A stretch of 64,000 nucleotides of DNA from Actinospineispora eucalypti (GCA_014208095.1 JACHMT010000002.1:682001-746000), one strand, 5' to 3'; counted from the first letter of the stretch, positions 24,522 to 32,383 are shown. Notes: generated from the sequence alone by a model not told the origin. Numbers and translations are program-made.

Positions 24522-25469
24522 TCAGCCCTCGCGGGCGGCGCGGGCCCGGCGTTTGCCCTCGTGCATGGCCTGGACCCGGGCGATCGGGATGGCCCGGCCC
24601 TCCTCGACCAGGTCGGCGGGGAGCGGCACCGGGTCCGGCATCAGCTCGCCCCAGGGGTCGGCGTCGCCCAGCAGGGCGGGGGCGGTGTGCACCGTGAAGT
24701 CGGCGGGGGTCACCCGGTCCAGCTCGTCCCAGGGCACCGGGAAGGACACCGGCGTACCCGGGCGCACCCTCGGGCTGTAGGTAGCGACCACGGTCGCGCC
24801 GCCGGCCCTGGTGGAGTCCAGGAACACCTTGCCCTCGCGGTCCTCGCGGATGAACGCGGTCGTGGCCAGTGCGCCGTCCAACCGCTCGGCCCGCGCCGCG
24901 ATGGCCCTGGTGGCGGCGGCCACCTCCTCGACGGTCGCCTCCGCCGCAACCGGGGTGAACACGTGCAGACCCTTCGCCCCGCTGGTCTTCACCAGGCTGG
25001 GCAGGCCGGCCTCGTCCAACACCTGCCGGACCAGCTTCGCGGCGGACACGGCCAGGCCGAATCCGCTCCCCTCCGGCGGGTCCAGGTCCAGCACGGCGAA
25101 GCTGGGGTGGACCGCGCCGGCCGGGATCAGCGTCGGGTGGTACTCGATGGCCCGTTGGTTGGCGAACCAGAGCAGCGTGCGCCGGTCGTTGCACAGCGCG
25201 TAGATCACCTCCCGGTGGGAGCTCTCCGCCCACACCGATACCCGCTCGACCCACTCCGGGGTGTACTTGGGCAGGTTCTTCTGCATGAACGGCTTCTGCC
25301 CGCGCAGCACCCGCAGCACGGTCAGCGGGCGATCCCGCAGCACCCCGAGCACCCGCTCGCCCAGCGCGTCCAGGTAGTCCACCAGGTCCCGCTTGGTGGC
25401 GCCCGCGCCGTCGAACAACGGCTGGTCCAGGTTGGTCAGCTTTACCCCGTCGCGCTCCTCCTCGGCCAC
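24522..25469 (-). CDS. LigD-type DNA polymerase (primase-polymerase) domain protein
   Basis: 315 residues, one domain. It matches the LigD polymerase of bacterial non-homologous end joining: LTNLDQPLF at the start, TVLRVLRGQKPFMQKNLPKY, HPSFAVLDLDPPEGSGF (catalytic D-x-D pair in VLDLDPP), LVKTSGAKGLHVFTPV, and VFLDSTRAGG. The ligase and nuclease domains of full LigD are absent and no Ku gene is in the window; stand-alone copies are common in actinobacteria. GTG start at 25467-25469. It is divergent from the asparaginase gene. Confidence 0.85.
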   Translation of the reverse strand: MAEEERDGVKLTNLDQPLFDGAGATKRDLVDYLDALGERVLGVLRDRPLTVLRVLRGQKPFMQKNLPKYTPEWVERVSVWAESSHREVIYALCNDRRTLLWFANQRAIEYHPTLIPAGAVHPSFAVLDLDPPEGSGFGLAVSAAKLVRQVLDEAGLPSLVKTSGAKGLHVFTPVAAEATVEEVAAATRAIAARAERLDGALATTAFIREDREGKVFLDSTRAGGATVVATYSPRVRPGTPVSFPVPWDELDRVTPADFTVHTAPALLGDADPWGELMPDPVPLPADLVEEGRAIPIARVQAMHEGKRRARAAREG

Positions 25470-25505
25470 CGGGCCACTCTGCCACGGCGGATAGGGTCTG
25501 CGAAC

Positions 25506-26459
25506 GTGGTTGCCGCGCAGATCGTCGCCGAAGTCGTCCGGAGCGGGTTCGTGGAGGGGCGCCATCACGGTTCGGTGGTGGTTACCGAGCCGGACGGGTC
25601 GGTGGGCTGGTCCCTCGGTCAGGTGCGCGAGCCGATGTTCCCCCGCTCCTGCCACAAGCCGCTGCAGGCGCTGGGCATGCTCCGGCTCGGCCTCGACCTG
25701 GACGGCGAGCTGCTGGCGCTGGCCGGGTCCTCGCACTCCGGCGAGCCGTTCCACCTGGAGGGCGTGCGGCGGATCCTGGCCGGCGCCGGGCTGGACGAGT
25801 CCGCGCTGCGCACCCCGCCGGCCTATCCGATCGACGAGATCGCCCGCGACGACTGGATCCGCGCCGGGCACCGGGTCTCCCCGATCACCATGAACTGCTC
25901 CGGCAAGCACGCCGCCATGCTGGCCACCTGCGTACACAACGGCTGGCCGACCAAGACCTACCGGGACCCGGAGCACCCACTGCAGCTGGGCATCCGGGTG
26001 GCCATCGAGGACAGCGCCGGCGAGGTGTGCACGGCCACGGCGGTGGACGGCTGCGGCGCGCCGCTGCTGGCGATCAGCCTGGCCGGGCTGGCCCGTGCGT
26101 TCGGCCGGTTCGCCGCCGCCCCCGGGGGCACCCCCGAGGGCCGGGTGGCGGACGCGTTCCGCGAGCACCCGGAGTGGGCCAGCGGCACCCGCCGGGACGA
26201 GGCCGCCCTGATGCGGGCCACGCCCGGGCTGATCTGCAAGGGTGGCGCCGAGGCGGTGTTCGCGGTGGGCCTGCCGGACGGCCGGGGCATCGCGGCGAAG
26301 ATCGAGGACGGCGCCTCGCGCGCCCGGGGCGTGGTCATCGCCTCGGTGTTGCGCCGGCTCGGCGTGGAGAACGAGACGATCCGCCGGCAGGCGGAGTTCC
26401 CGCTGCTCGGCGGCGGGCAACCGGTCGGCGCGGTCCGCCCGGCGGCGGCACTGCGCTGA
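25506..26459 (+). CDS. L-asparaginase II family protein
   Basis: 317 residues, normal for this family (thermolabile type, distinct from the AnsA/B fold). Motifs include VEGRHHGSVVVTEPDG, FPRSCHKPLQALGML, SSHSGEPFHL, MNCSGKHAAML, and the KGGAEAVFAVGLPDGRG segment near the C-terminus. It converts asparagine to aspartate and ammonia. GTG start at 25506. No partner gene is evident. Confidence 0.85.
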   Translation: MVAAQIVAEVVRSGFVEGRHHGSVVVTEPDGSVGWSLGQVREPMFPRSCHKPLQALGMLRLGLDLDGELLALAGSSHSGEPFHLEGVRRILAGAGLDESALRTPPAYPIDEIARDDWIRAGHRVSPITMNCSGKHAAMLATCVHNGWPTKTYRDPEHPLQLGIRVAIEDSAGEVCTATAVDGCGAPLLAISLAGLARAFGRFAAAPGGTPEGRVADAFREHPEWASGTRRDEAALMRATPGLICKGGAEAVFAVGLPDGRGIAAKIEDGASRARGVVIASVLRRLGVENETIRRQAEFPLLGGGQPVGAVRPAAALR

Positions 26460-26463
26460 CAAC

Positions 26464-26519
26464 TTGACACGGCCCCGTGTCAACTACTAAAAACTGCGAG
26501 TGACACGGAGCCGTGTCAC
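26464..26519. promoter_or_regulatory. Twin palindromic TetR operators
   Basis: TTGACACGG-CC-CCGTGTCAA (26464-26483) and GTGACACGG-AG-CCGTGTCAC (26500-26519) are two perfect palindromes with a shared TGACACGG half-site. Their centres are 36 bp apart. The second ends 16 bp before the TetR start, so autorepression of the TetR/P450 operon is likely. Confidence 0.75.
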
Positions 26520-26535
26520 TTCCGTCGGAGGAACC

Positions 26536-27129
26536 GTGACCGTCCGCGCCTACCGAGGCATCAGCGCCGAGGAGCGCCGCGCCGAGCGCCGCGCCCGGGT
26601 CAAGGACGCCTGCCTGGACGTGGTCGGCGAGGGAGGCGTCGCCAAGGTCACCGTGGAGGCGGTGAGCGCCAGCGCCGGGCTCACCAAGCGCTACTTCTAC
26701 GAGAGCTTCCCCGACCTGGACACCCTGCTGGCCGAGGTCATCGACGACATCTTCACCGGGCTGCTCACCGACATCCTGGCCACCCTGCCCCGCATCGACT
26801 CGATACCGGAGCGCGCGCACACCATCGCCCGAATGCTGATCGAGTTCTTCCAGCGGGACGCCCGCCGGGCCCGGCTGTACGTGGAGGCGCCCGGCCACCC
26901 GACCCTGCGCGCCCGCCGGGAGGTCGCCTTCCAGACCTACACCCGGCTGCTGGTCGAGCACCTGCAGCCGGAGGGCACCCCGCTGGACCGCCGCCGCGAG
27001 GTTGCCGCCCTGATCATCGTCGCCGGCGTCACCCAGGCCGCCTCCGAGTGGCTGCGCGGGTCGGTCGAGCTCACCCGCGACCAGATCGTCGACGAGATCG
27101 CCCGAGTCATGATCGCTGCCCTGGATTAG
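26536..27129 (+). CDS. TetR/AcrR family regulator of the P450 operon
   Basis: 197 residues from the GTG at 26536, which has a perfect GGAGGAACC site; an upstream ATG-like start at 26500 lies in the operator. Helix-turn-helix at about residues 30-52 (VSASAGLTKRYFYESF) and a helical effector domain follow. Twin palindromes lie just upstream and the P450 gene begins 26 bp downstream on the same strand. Confidence 0.9.
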   Translation: MTVRAYRGISAEERRAERRARVKDACLDVVGEGGVAKVTVEAVSASAGLTKRYFYESFPDLDTLLAEVIDDIFTGLLTDILATLPRIDSIPERAHTIARMLIEFFQRDARRARLYVEAPGHPTLRARREVAFQTYTRLLVEHLQPEGTPLDRRREVAALIIVAGVTQAASEWLRGSVELTRDQIVDEIARVMIAALD

Positions 27130-27155
27130 ACCCCACCACTCCCCGAGGAGACCCC

Positions 27156-28379
27156 GTGACCGCCGTTGCCGCCGGAATCGATCTGCTCAGTTCCAAGTCC
27201 TTCGCCGACGGACACCCCGTGGACCAGTACCGCTGGCTGCGCGAGAACGCGCCGGTGTACCGGCACGCGGAGCCGGATGGCCCCGGATTCTGGGCGGTCA
27301 CCGGCTACGACCAGGTCCGCCAGGTGAGCAAGCAGCCCGACGTGTTCTCCAGCGCCGAGGGCGGCATCATGATCAACGATTTCCCGGCCGAGGAGCTGGC
27401 CTTCTTCCGGACCATGATCCTGGTGATGGACCCGCCCAAGCACTCGTTCTACCGGCGGCTGGTCAGCGGCCTGTTCACGCCCAAGCGCGCCGAGCTGTGG
27501 CGCGACTCCATCGGGGACACCGTGCGCGCCATCCTGGACGAGGTGTGCGAGCGCGGCGAGTGCGACCTGGTGGAGGACATCGCCGGGAAGCTGCCGTCCT
27601 ACGTGATCGCCGAGCTGCTCGGCATCCCGCGCGCCGACGGCGAGCGGCTCTACGAGCTCACCGAGGTCATGCACTCCGCCCCGGACACAGTCAGCGACGA
27701 GCAGCGGTTCGCGGCGATGCGGGAGATCACCGGCTACGCCGTGGAGGTGCGCTCGGACAAGCTCGCCAACCCGGCCGACGACCTGGCCAGCCGGCTGGTC
27801 ACCGCCGAGGTGGACGGCCGGACGCTGGATGAGCACGAGTTCACCTCGTTCTTCCTGCTGCTGGTCAACGCGGGCGGGGACACCACCCGCAACCTGATCG
27901 GCGGCGCCACGCTCAGCCTGCTGGCCCGCCCCGCCGAGCTGGCCCGGCTGCACGCCGATCTGCCCGGCATGTTGCCGGCCGCGGTGGAGGAGCTGCTGCG
28001 CTTCCAGAGCCCGGTGATCTACATGCGCCGCACGGCCCTGGCCGACGTGGAGCTGGCCGGGCAGCGGATCTCCGCCGGCGACAAGGTCGCCGTCTACTAC
28101 GGCGCGGCCAACCGCGACCCGAGCGCTTTCGAGGCGCCGGAGGAGCTGCGCCTGGACCGCACGCCCAACGAGCACGTGGCCTTCGGCGCCGGCGGCCCCC
28201 ACTTCTGCCTCGGCTCGCACTTCGGCCGGATCGAGGCCGGCGAGATGATGGGCCAGCTGCTCACCCGGTTCCCCGACCTGGAGCTGACCGGCGCGCCCAC
28301 CTGGCTGGCCTCCAACTTCATCTCCGGCCCCACCCACGTCCCCGTCCGCTTCACCCCCACCGCCCCCCTCGGCGCCTGA
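27156..28379 (+). CDS. Cytochrome P450
   Basis: 407 residues, a typical soluble bacterial CYP. The I-helix motif is AGGDTT (239-244), the K-helix ExxR is in EELLR (278-282), and the heme-binding loop is FGAGGPHFCLG with Cys 351. GAGGAG precedes the GTG by 5 bp. Length and motifs suggest a monooxygenase for a lipid or terpenoid, but substrate cannot be assigned. Neighbouring linalool dehydratase/isomerase-like cluster makes a terpenoid role attractive. No ferredoxin or reductase lies adjacent. Confidence 0.9.
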   Translation: MTAVAAGIDLLSSKSFADGHPVDQYRWLRENAPVYRHAEPDGPGFWAVTGYDQVRQVSKQPDVFSSAEGGIMINDFPAEELAFFRTMILVMDPPKHSFYRRLVSGLFTPKRAELWRDSIGDTVRAILDEVCERGECDLVEDIAGKLPSYVIAELLGIPRADGERLYELTEVMHSAPDTVSDEQRFAAMREITGYAVEVRSDKLANPADDLASRLVTAEVDGRTLDEHEFTSFFLLLVNAGGDTTRNLIGGATLSLLARPAELARLHADLPGMLPAAVEELLRFQSPVIYMRRTALADVELAGQRISAGDKVAVYYGAANRDPSAFEAPEELRLDRTPNEHVAFGAGGPHFCLGSHFGRIEAGEMMGQLLTRFPDLELTGAPTWLASNFISGPTHVPVRFTPTAPLGA

Positions 28380-28395
28380 CACCCCCACCCCCAAC

Positions 28396-28511
28396 CTGAT
28401 TCAGTGCCTTCAGCACGCTGATTCAGTCGAATCTGGCGAACGCGCCCTGCCAGAGTGACTGAATCACCGTGCCAAACCCACTGAATCAGCGTGCCAAACC
28501 CACTGAATCAG
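28396..28511. repeat. 22-bp-period repeat array of CTGAWTCAG palindromes
   Basis: CTGATTCAG occurs at 28396 and 28418, and CTGAATCA(C/G) at 28459, 28481 and 28503. Every within-group spacing is exactly 22 bp, and the two groups are in opposite orientation with a 41-bp step between them. The two right-hand units are identical, with a GTGCCAAACCCA body. A long imperfect dyad (TGATTCAGT at 28419, ACTGAATCA at 28458, plus CTGG/CCAG inner arms) can fold into a hairpin. It fills the P450/TetR intergenic gap. Confidence 0.75.
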
Positions 28512-28520
28512 GTATTGTGG

Positions 28521-28538
28521 AAGATGACCGGTCGTCTT
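28521..28538. promoter_or_regulatory. TetR operator (copy 1)
   Basis: AAGATGACCGGTCGTCTT is an 18-bp palindrome with a single mismatched pair around GACC-GGTC. It lies 18 bp before the TetR start. The same site, in reverse complement, recurs at 31193-31210 before the ADH fragment. Confidence 0.65.
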
Positions 28539-28556
28539 ACATCCACGGAGGTAGCT

Positions 28557-29141
28557 GTGCCCAGGCCTAGTTCGCGGGAGGAGGTTGTCGCGGCGGCGCA
28601 GGATCGGTTCCATCGGAGGGGCTATCACGCGAGCGGAGTCAAGGACATCACCGACGCCGCCGGCCTGCCCAAGGGGTCGTTCTACAACTACTTCGCCAGC
28701 AAGGAGGACATGGCGATCGAGACCCTGCGCCGGTACGGGCAGTCCCGCCAGCTGCACCGGCTCGGCGACCAGGCCGTTCCGCCGCTTCAACGGGTGAGTG
28801 AGCACTTCGAGTTCCTCCGCGCGGACGTGGTGAACTTCGGCATCGGCTACGGGTGCATGTTCGGCAACTTCGCCATCGAGACCTCCGAGCACAGCGAGGC
28901 GCTGCGCACCTTCGTGCGGGAGGCCCTGGGCCGGTGGGTCGGCGCACTGGCCGGCGCGCTGCGGGACGCCCAGGCGCGGGGCGAGCTGCCGGCCGGGCGG
29001 GACGTGGACCTGTTGGCGGCGGCCCTGGTGCGGGCCTGGCAGGGCGCTCTGCTGCACGCGCGGGTGCTGGGCGATCCGGCGCCGCTGGACGAGTTCGAGA
29101 CGGGAACCCTGGAACCGCTGCTCGCCAAGGAGAAGGCATGA
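28557..29141 (+). CDS. TetR family regulator of the LDI-like cluster
   Basis: 194 residues from the GTG at 28557, which follows GGAGG at 6 bp; the frame extends upstream through the operator but without a site. The helix-turn-helix (about residues 24-45: VKDITDAAGLPKGSFYNYF) is close to the TetR consensus. Effector domain follows. It overlaps the LDI-like gene by ATGA, so both are coupled. Confidence 0.88.
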   Translation: MPRPSSREEVVAAAQDRFHRRGYHASGVKDITDAAGLPKGSFYNYFASKEDMAIETLRRYGQSRQLHRLGDQAVPPLQRVSEHFEFLRADVVNFGIGYGCMFGNFAIETSEHSEALRTFVREALGRWVGALAGALRDAQARGELPAGRDVDLLAAALVRAWQGALLHARVLGDPAPLDEFETGTLEPLLAKEKA

Positions 29142-30649
29142 CCACCACCGAGCTGACCCCCGAGCAGACCGGCCACCTTCGGCATTTCGCCAACCTGCTG
29201 GCGCAGCCGGCCAACGACTGGTCGTTCATGCAGGGCAAGGCGACTGGCCAGGACGACTTCGGCGGTTACCGGTTCCAGTTGGCGTACATGACCTACGCGA
29301 TGGCACTCGCTCACCAGCACCGCCTGCCGGCCGCCCCGGGTGTGTTCAAGCCGCTGATCGCCAGGGCCATCGAGAAGATGCTCCTGCCCGAGGTGTGGAT
29401 CTACTGGAAGGACACCAGCCGGGGCGGCGCGGCGTTCAACGCGCATCTGAGTGACAAGTACCAGGAGGAGTACGACCCGGTCGGGCGGGACAACATCATG
29501 TACAGCGCGTACGTGCAGTCGATGGCGCTGCTGTTCAACTATCTGTTCGACGACGACCGCTATGCCCGGCCCGGAGCGCTGAGCTTCGAGTTCTTCACGC
29601 CGTTCTGGGGCGGTGAGCGCAAGCGGTTCGCCTATGACCAGAACTCGCTGAACGAGCATCTCTACTGGTTGATGGTGCGGAACGGCTTCCTGGGCGTGGC
29701 GTGTGAGCCCAACTGCATCTACCAGATCTGCAACCAACCGGCGATCCTCGGGTTCCGGATGCACGACATCCTCACCGGGGGCTCGGTGGCCGAGGAGGTC
29801 ACCGAGGGCTACGAGCGGGCGTGGGCCGACTTCGGCCGGCTGGACGGGGACGGGCGCTACAACATGTTCGTGTTCGAGGACAACAAGGCCCTGGTGCCGA
29901 ACGCCGGCCGCTGGCCCTGGGTGGACGCCTGGTGCGGCGCGCTGATGAACATGTGGAACCGGGACTTCGTGCGGTCCAACTACCCCCGCCAGATGGCCGA
30001 CCTGGTCGAACCCGGCCGCGACGGGACCATCTCGGTGAACCCCGGCGAGCCGTTCCTGCTGGCCGGCAACCCGGTGATCGGCGACGCGTGCGATCACGGG
30101 TGGGCCAGCGTGTGGGCGTCCGAGATGGGCGACACCCACACGCTGGACGGCCTGCTCGCCCACGCCGACCGGTACATGAACCCCACCTGGATGCGCGGCG
30201 GGCTCTACTACCCGCGCAACGACCGGGTCACCGACGACGGCGGGAACCGCACCATGATGGAGCCGGTCACCGGCAACGTGCTGCTGGCCTACGCCCGGCT
30301 GAACGTGCCCGACGGCCTCTGGAAGCTCTACAACCAGCCATGGGACCGCGAGCACCACACCGAGCCGGCCCTCACCGAGGTGGATCCGGGCGTGGACGTC
30401 ACCCTGGCGTACTACGACCGCACGGCCGGCGAGCTGAACTTCGCGGTCACCGGCGAGGGCCGGGTAGTGATCGGCAACCTGGGCCACGCCGACCTGGTCG
30501 TGCGGGAGGGTGACACGGTGCTCGGCCGGCGCGCGGGCGAGCTCCGGTCCGAGCACCCGGGCCTGCGCGCGAACGCCGAAGGGCTGGAGCTGACCGTCCG
30601 GGACGACCGCCCGCACCGGTACACGGTCACCCTGGGCGGGACCCGCTGA
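29138..30649 (+). CDS. Linalool dehydratase/isomerase-family enzyme
   Basis: 503 residues, an all-alpha (alpha/alpha) barrel-type sequence. Shared family features are GQDDFGGYR (D39/D40, Y44), a RPGALSFEFF segment, a CEPNCIYQIC segment in which Cys 189 and Cys 198 have the same nine-residue spacing as the active-site Cys171/Cys180 of the Castellaniella enzyme (literature recall), WVDAWCGALMN, GLYYPRND, and NVPDGLWKLYN. Known members dehydrate or isomerise tertiary terpene alcohols without cofactor. The Castellaniella enzyme has an export signal; here the N-terminus lacks one. Substrate not known; located with TetR, Sco1-like and ADH-fragment genes. Confidence 0.8.
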   Translation: MTTTELTPEQTGHLRHFANLLAQPANDWSFMQGKATGQDDFGGYRFQLAYMTYAMALAHQHRLPAAPGVFKPLIARAIEKMLLPEVWIYWKDTSRGGAAFNAHLSDKYQEEYDPVGRDNIMYSAYVQSMALLFNYLFDDDRYARPGALSFEFFTPFWGGERKRFAYDQNSLNEHLYWLMVRNGFLGVACEPNCIYQICNQPAILGFRMHDILTGGSVAEEVTEGYERAWADFGRLDGDGRYNMFVFEDNKALVPNAGRWPWVDAWCGALMNMWNRDFVRSNYPRQMADLVEPGRDGTISVNPGEPFLLAGNPVIGDACDHGWASVWASEMGDTHTLDGLLAHADRYMNPTWMRGGLYYPRNDRVTDDGGNRTMMEPVTGNVLLAYARLNVPDGLWKLYNQPWDREHHTEPALTEVDPGVDVTLAYYDRTAGELNFAVTGEGRVVIGNLGHADLVVREGDTVLGRRAGELRSEHPGLRANAEGLELTVRDDRPHRYTVTLGGTR

Positions 30650-31152
30650 TGGCTCCGCACCCGGTCGGCGCCCGGTTCGACCTCATCGACCACCACGGCA
30701 ACCCGGTCACCAACGACACCTACCGGGGCCGCCACCCGCTGGTGTTCTTCGGGTTCACCCACTGCGCGGTGGTCTGCCCGAGGGCACTCGGCAAGCTCTC
30801 CGCCGCGCTCGACGAGCTGGGCGAGCTGCGCGAACGCCTGGTCCCGCTGTATGTCACCGTGGACCCGGAACGGGATGACCCGGACCGCATGAGGGAGTTC
30901 CTGGAGACCAACTACCCGCTGTTCACCGGGCTCACCGGCAGCCCGGAGGCGCTGGCGGACGCCCGCCGGGAGTTCCGGGTCTTCGCCGTGCGCAAGCAGG
31001 ACCCGGACGCCGAGGGCGGCTACCAGGTCCCGCACTCCGCCATCACCTACCTGCTGGACACCGACGGCACCTACCTGGCGCACTTCACCGACGCGTTGGA
31101 CGCCAGCGAGGTGGCCCGCCGCCTCACCGGCGTGCTCAACCCCGGCGGATAA
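30649..31152 (+). CDS. Sco1/SenC-like thioredoxin-fold protein without signal or anchor
   Basis: 167 residues. The Sco motif C-x3-C-P (C39, C43: FTHCAVVCPRALGKL) and the His of PHSAITYLLD (H129) are kept, as is TVDPERD. These three ligands bind copper in canonical Sco proteins. The typical N-terminal membrane anchor is missing: the chain begins MAPHPVGARFDL directly into the fold, so it should be cytosolic. The ATG shares a base with the LDI stop (TGATG). No cytochrome oxidase gene is nearby, so a thiol-redox or metal role for the LDI-like enzyme is suggested. Confidence 0.8.
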   Translation: MAPHPVGARFDLIDHHGNPVTNDTYRGRHPLVFFGFTHCAVVCPRALGKLSAALDELGELRERLVPLYVTVDPERDDPDRMREFLETNYPLFTGLTGSPEALADARREFRVFAVRKQDPDAEGGYQVPHSAITYLLDTDGTYLAHFTDALDASEVARRLTGVLNPGG

Positions 31153-31160
31153 CCACTACC

Positions 31161-31180
31161 GAGGCACCTCCGGGTGCTTC
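31161..31180. terminator. Hairpin after the Sco1-like gene
   Basis: GAGGCACC (31161-31168) pairs with GGTGCTTC (31173-31180), loop TCCG, with one G-T wobble. It separates the LDI/Sco unit from the operator before the ADH fragment. Confidence 0.5.
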
Positions 31181-31192
31181 TTACCGCAACTT

Positions 31193-31210
31193 AAGACGAC
31201 CGGTCATATT
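31193..31210. promoter_or_regulatory. TetR operator (copy 2)
   Basis: AAGACGACCGGTCATATT is the reverse complement of copy 1 at 28521-28538 with one change. It is 16 bp before the ATG at 31226, with a GAGAGGAAG ribosome site between. A common TetR target is implied. Confidence 0.65.
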
Positions 31211-31225
31211 TACCGAGAGGAAGCA

Positions 31226-31624
31226 ATGTCCACGTATCGAGCCGTTCAGGTAATCGGCAGCCGGGAGTTCTCCCTGGTCGAGCGGGAGCTGGTCGATCCG
31301 GGGGTCGGCCAGGTGCGGTTGCGGGTGCACAGCCGCGGGGTCTGCCACTCCGACGCGCTGGCCGTCGAGGGGATGCGCCCGGACCCGTCTACACCGGTCG
31401 TGCCCGGCCACGAGATCGTCGGCGTGATCGACGCGGTGGGCGCGGGCGTGACGGCCTGGCAGGTGGGTAAACGGGTCGGGGTCGGCTTCCTGGGTGGCCA
31501 GTGCGGGCAGTGCGAGTACTGCCGGCGCGGCGACTTCGTCAACTGCCTGGACCAGCCACAGACCGGCACCACGGTGGACGGCGGATACGCCGAGTACACG
31601 GTGGCTAGGGAGATCTCGGCATGA
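31226..31624 (+). CDS. Zinc alcohol dehydrogenase, GroES-like domain only
   Basis: 132 residues, about a third of a normal ADH. The catalytic zinc ligands C40 and H62 (with E63) are present, and the structural zinc Cys quartet is intact (C93, C96, C99, C107). It ends after GGYAEYTVAREISA, where the Rossmann domain should begin, and its stop overlaps the next gene (ATGA). The NAD-binding domain is missing, so it cannot be a normal dehydrogenase. It may be a deletion product or a stand-alone zinc domain. It has its own operator and a good ribosome site. Confidence 0.75.
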   Translation: MSTYRAVQVIGSREFSLVERELVDPGVGQVRLRVHSRGVCHSDALAVEGMRPDPSTPVVPGHEIVGVIDAVGAGVTAWQVGKRVGVGFLGGQCGQCEYCRRGDFVNCLDQPQTGTTVDGGYAEYTVAREISA

Positions 31625-32343
31625 GTGGCGAACTGCTGGCCGAAGTGCTCACCGCGCACGGCGGCCTGGACCGGTGGCGCGGCTACCGGGAGGCCACCGC
31701 GACGGTCACCTCGGGTGGGGAGTTCTTCGTGCTCAAGGGCATGCCGCAGGACCCCGCGCCGAGGCGGATGCGGGTGGCGCTGCACGAGCAGTGGGCCTCC
31801 GCGCACCCGTTCGGCGCCCCGGACCAGCGCTCCGACTTCACCGTCGGGCGGGTGGCGATCGAGAAGCTCACCGGCCAGGTGGTCGCGGAGAACTCCGACG
31901 TCAGGGGCATGTTCACCGGGCACGGCCTGGACACCCCGTGGGGCCCGTTGCACCGGGCGGTGTTCAACGGCTACGCCATGTGGACCTACCTGACCACGCC
32001 GTTCCTCCTGGCCATGCCCGGATTCGTCACCACCGAGACCGAGCCGCTGGAGGTGGACGGCGAGACCTGGCGTGGGTTGGAGGTGCGGTTCCCGCCCGAG
32101 GTCATGGGCCACTCGGAGACGCAGGAGTTCTACTTCGGCCCCGATCTGCTGCTGCGCCGCCACGACTACCGGGTGGATGTGGCCGGCGGGTTCCGGGGCG
32201 TGCACTACGTGTACGACTACGTGGAGTCCGGCGGTATCAAGCTGCCCACCCGCCGGCGCGCCTACCAGGCCGACGAGCGGAACCGCCCGATCTTCGACCC
32301 GGTAATGGTGTCCATCGACATCCTGGACATCGCCTTCACCTAG
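31621..32343 (+). CDS. Conserved protein of unknown function (beta-rich, LolA/outer-lipoprotein-like)
   Basis: 240 residues, no signal peptide. It is mainly beta strands with repeated aromatic/charged strands (ETEPLEVDGETWRGLEVRFP, YFGPDLLLRRHDYRVDVAGG, FRGVHYVYDYVESGGIKLPT). The LolA-like barrel pattern is suggestive only. It is translated from an ATG overlapping the ADH-fragment stop, so the two share a transcript under the TetR operator. I do not know a function. Confidence 0.6.
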   Translation: MSGELLAEVLTAHGGLDRWRGYREATATVTSGGEFFVLKGMPQDPAPRRMRVALHEQWASAHPFGAPDQRSDFTVGRVAIEKLTGQVVAENSDVRGMFTGHGLDTPWGPLHRAVFNGYAMWTYLTTPFLLAMPGFVTTETEPLEVDGETWRGLEVRFPPEVMGHSETQEFYFGPDLLLRRHDYRVDVAGGFRGVHYVYDYVESGGIKLPTRRRAYQADERNRPIFDPVMVSIDILDIAFT

Positions 32344-32383
32344 GCGCAGCGGGTTACGCTTCCCGTCGGCGCAACGAGGGCCG

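Noticed and set aside
25470-26483. N-terminal extension of the LigD-type ORF to 26483
   Set aside because: The extension is antisense to the asparaginase gene and has no family match; the polymerase domain begins right after the GTG at 25469.
28459-28511. Two identical 22-bp units that look like a mini CRISPR
   Set aside because: There are no spacers: the units are contiguous and have mirrored copies on the other side. No cas gene is near.
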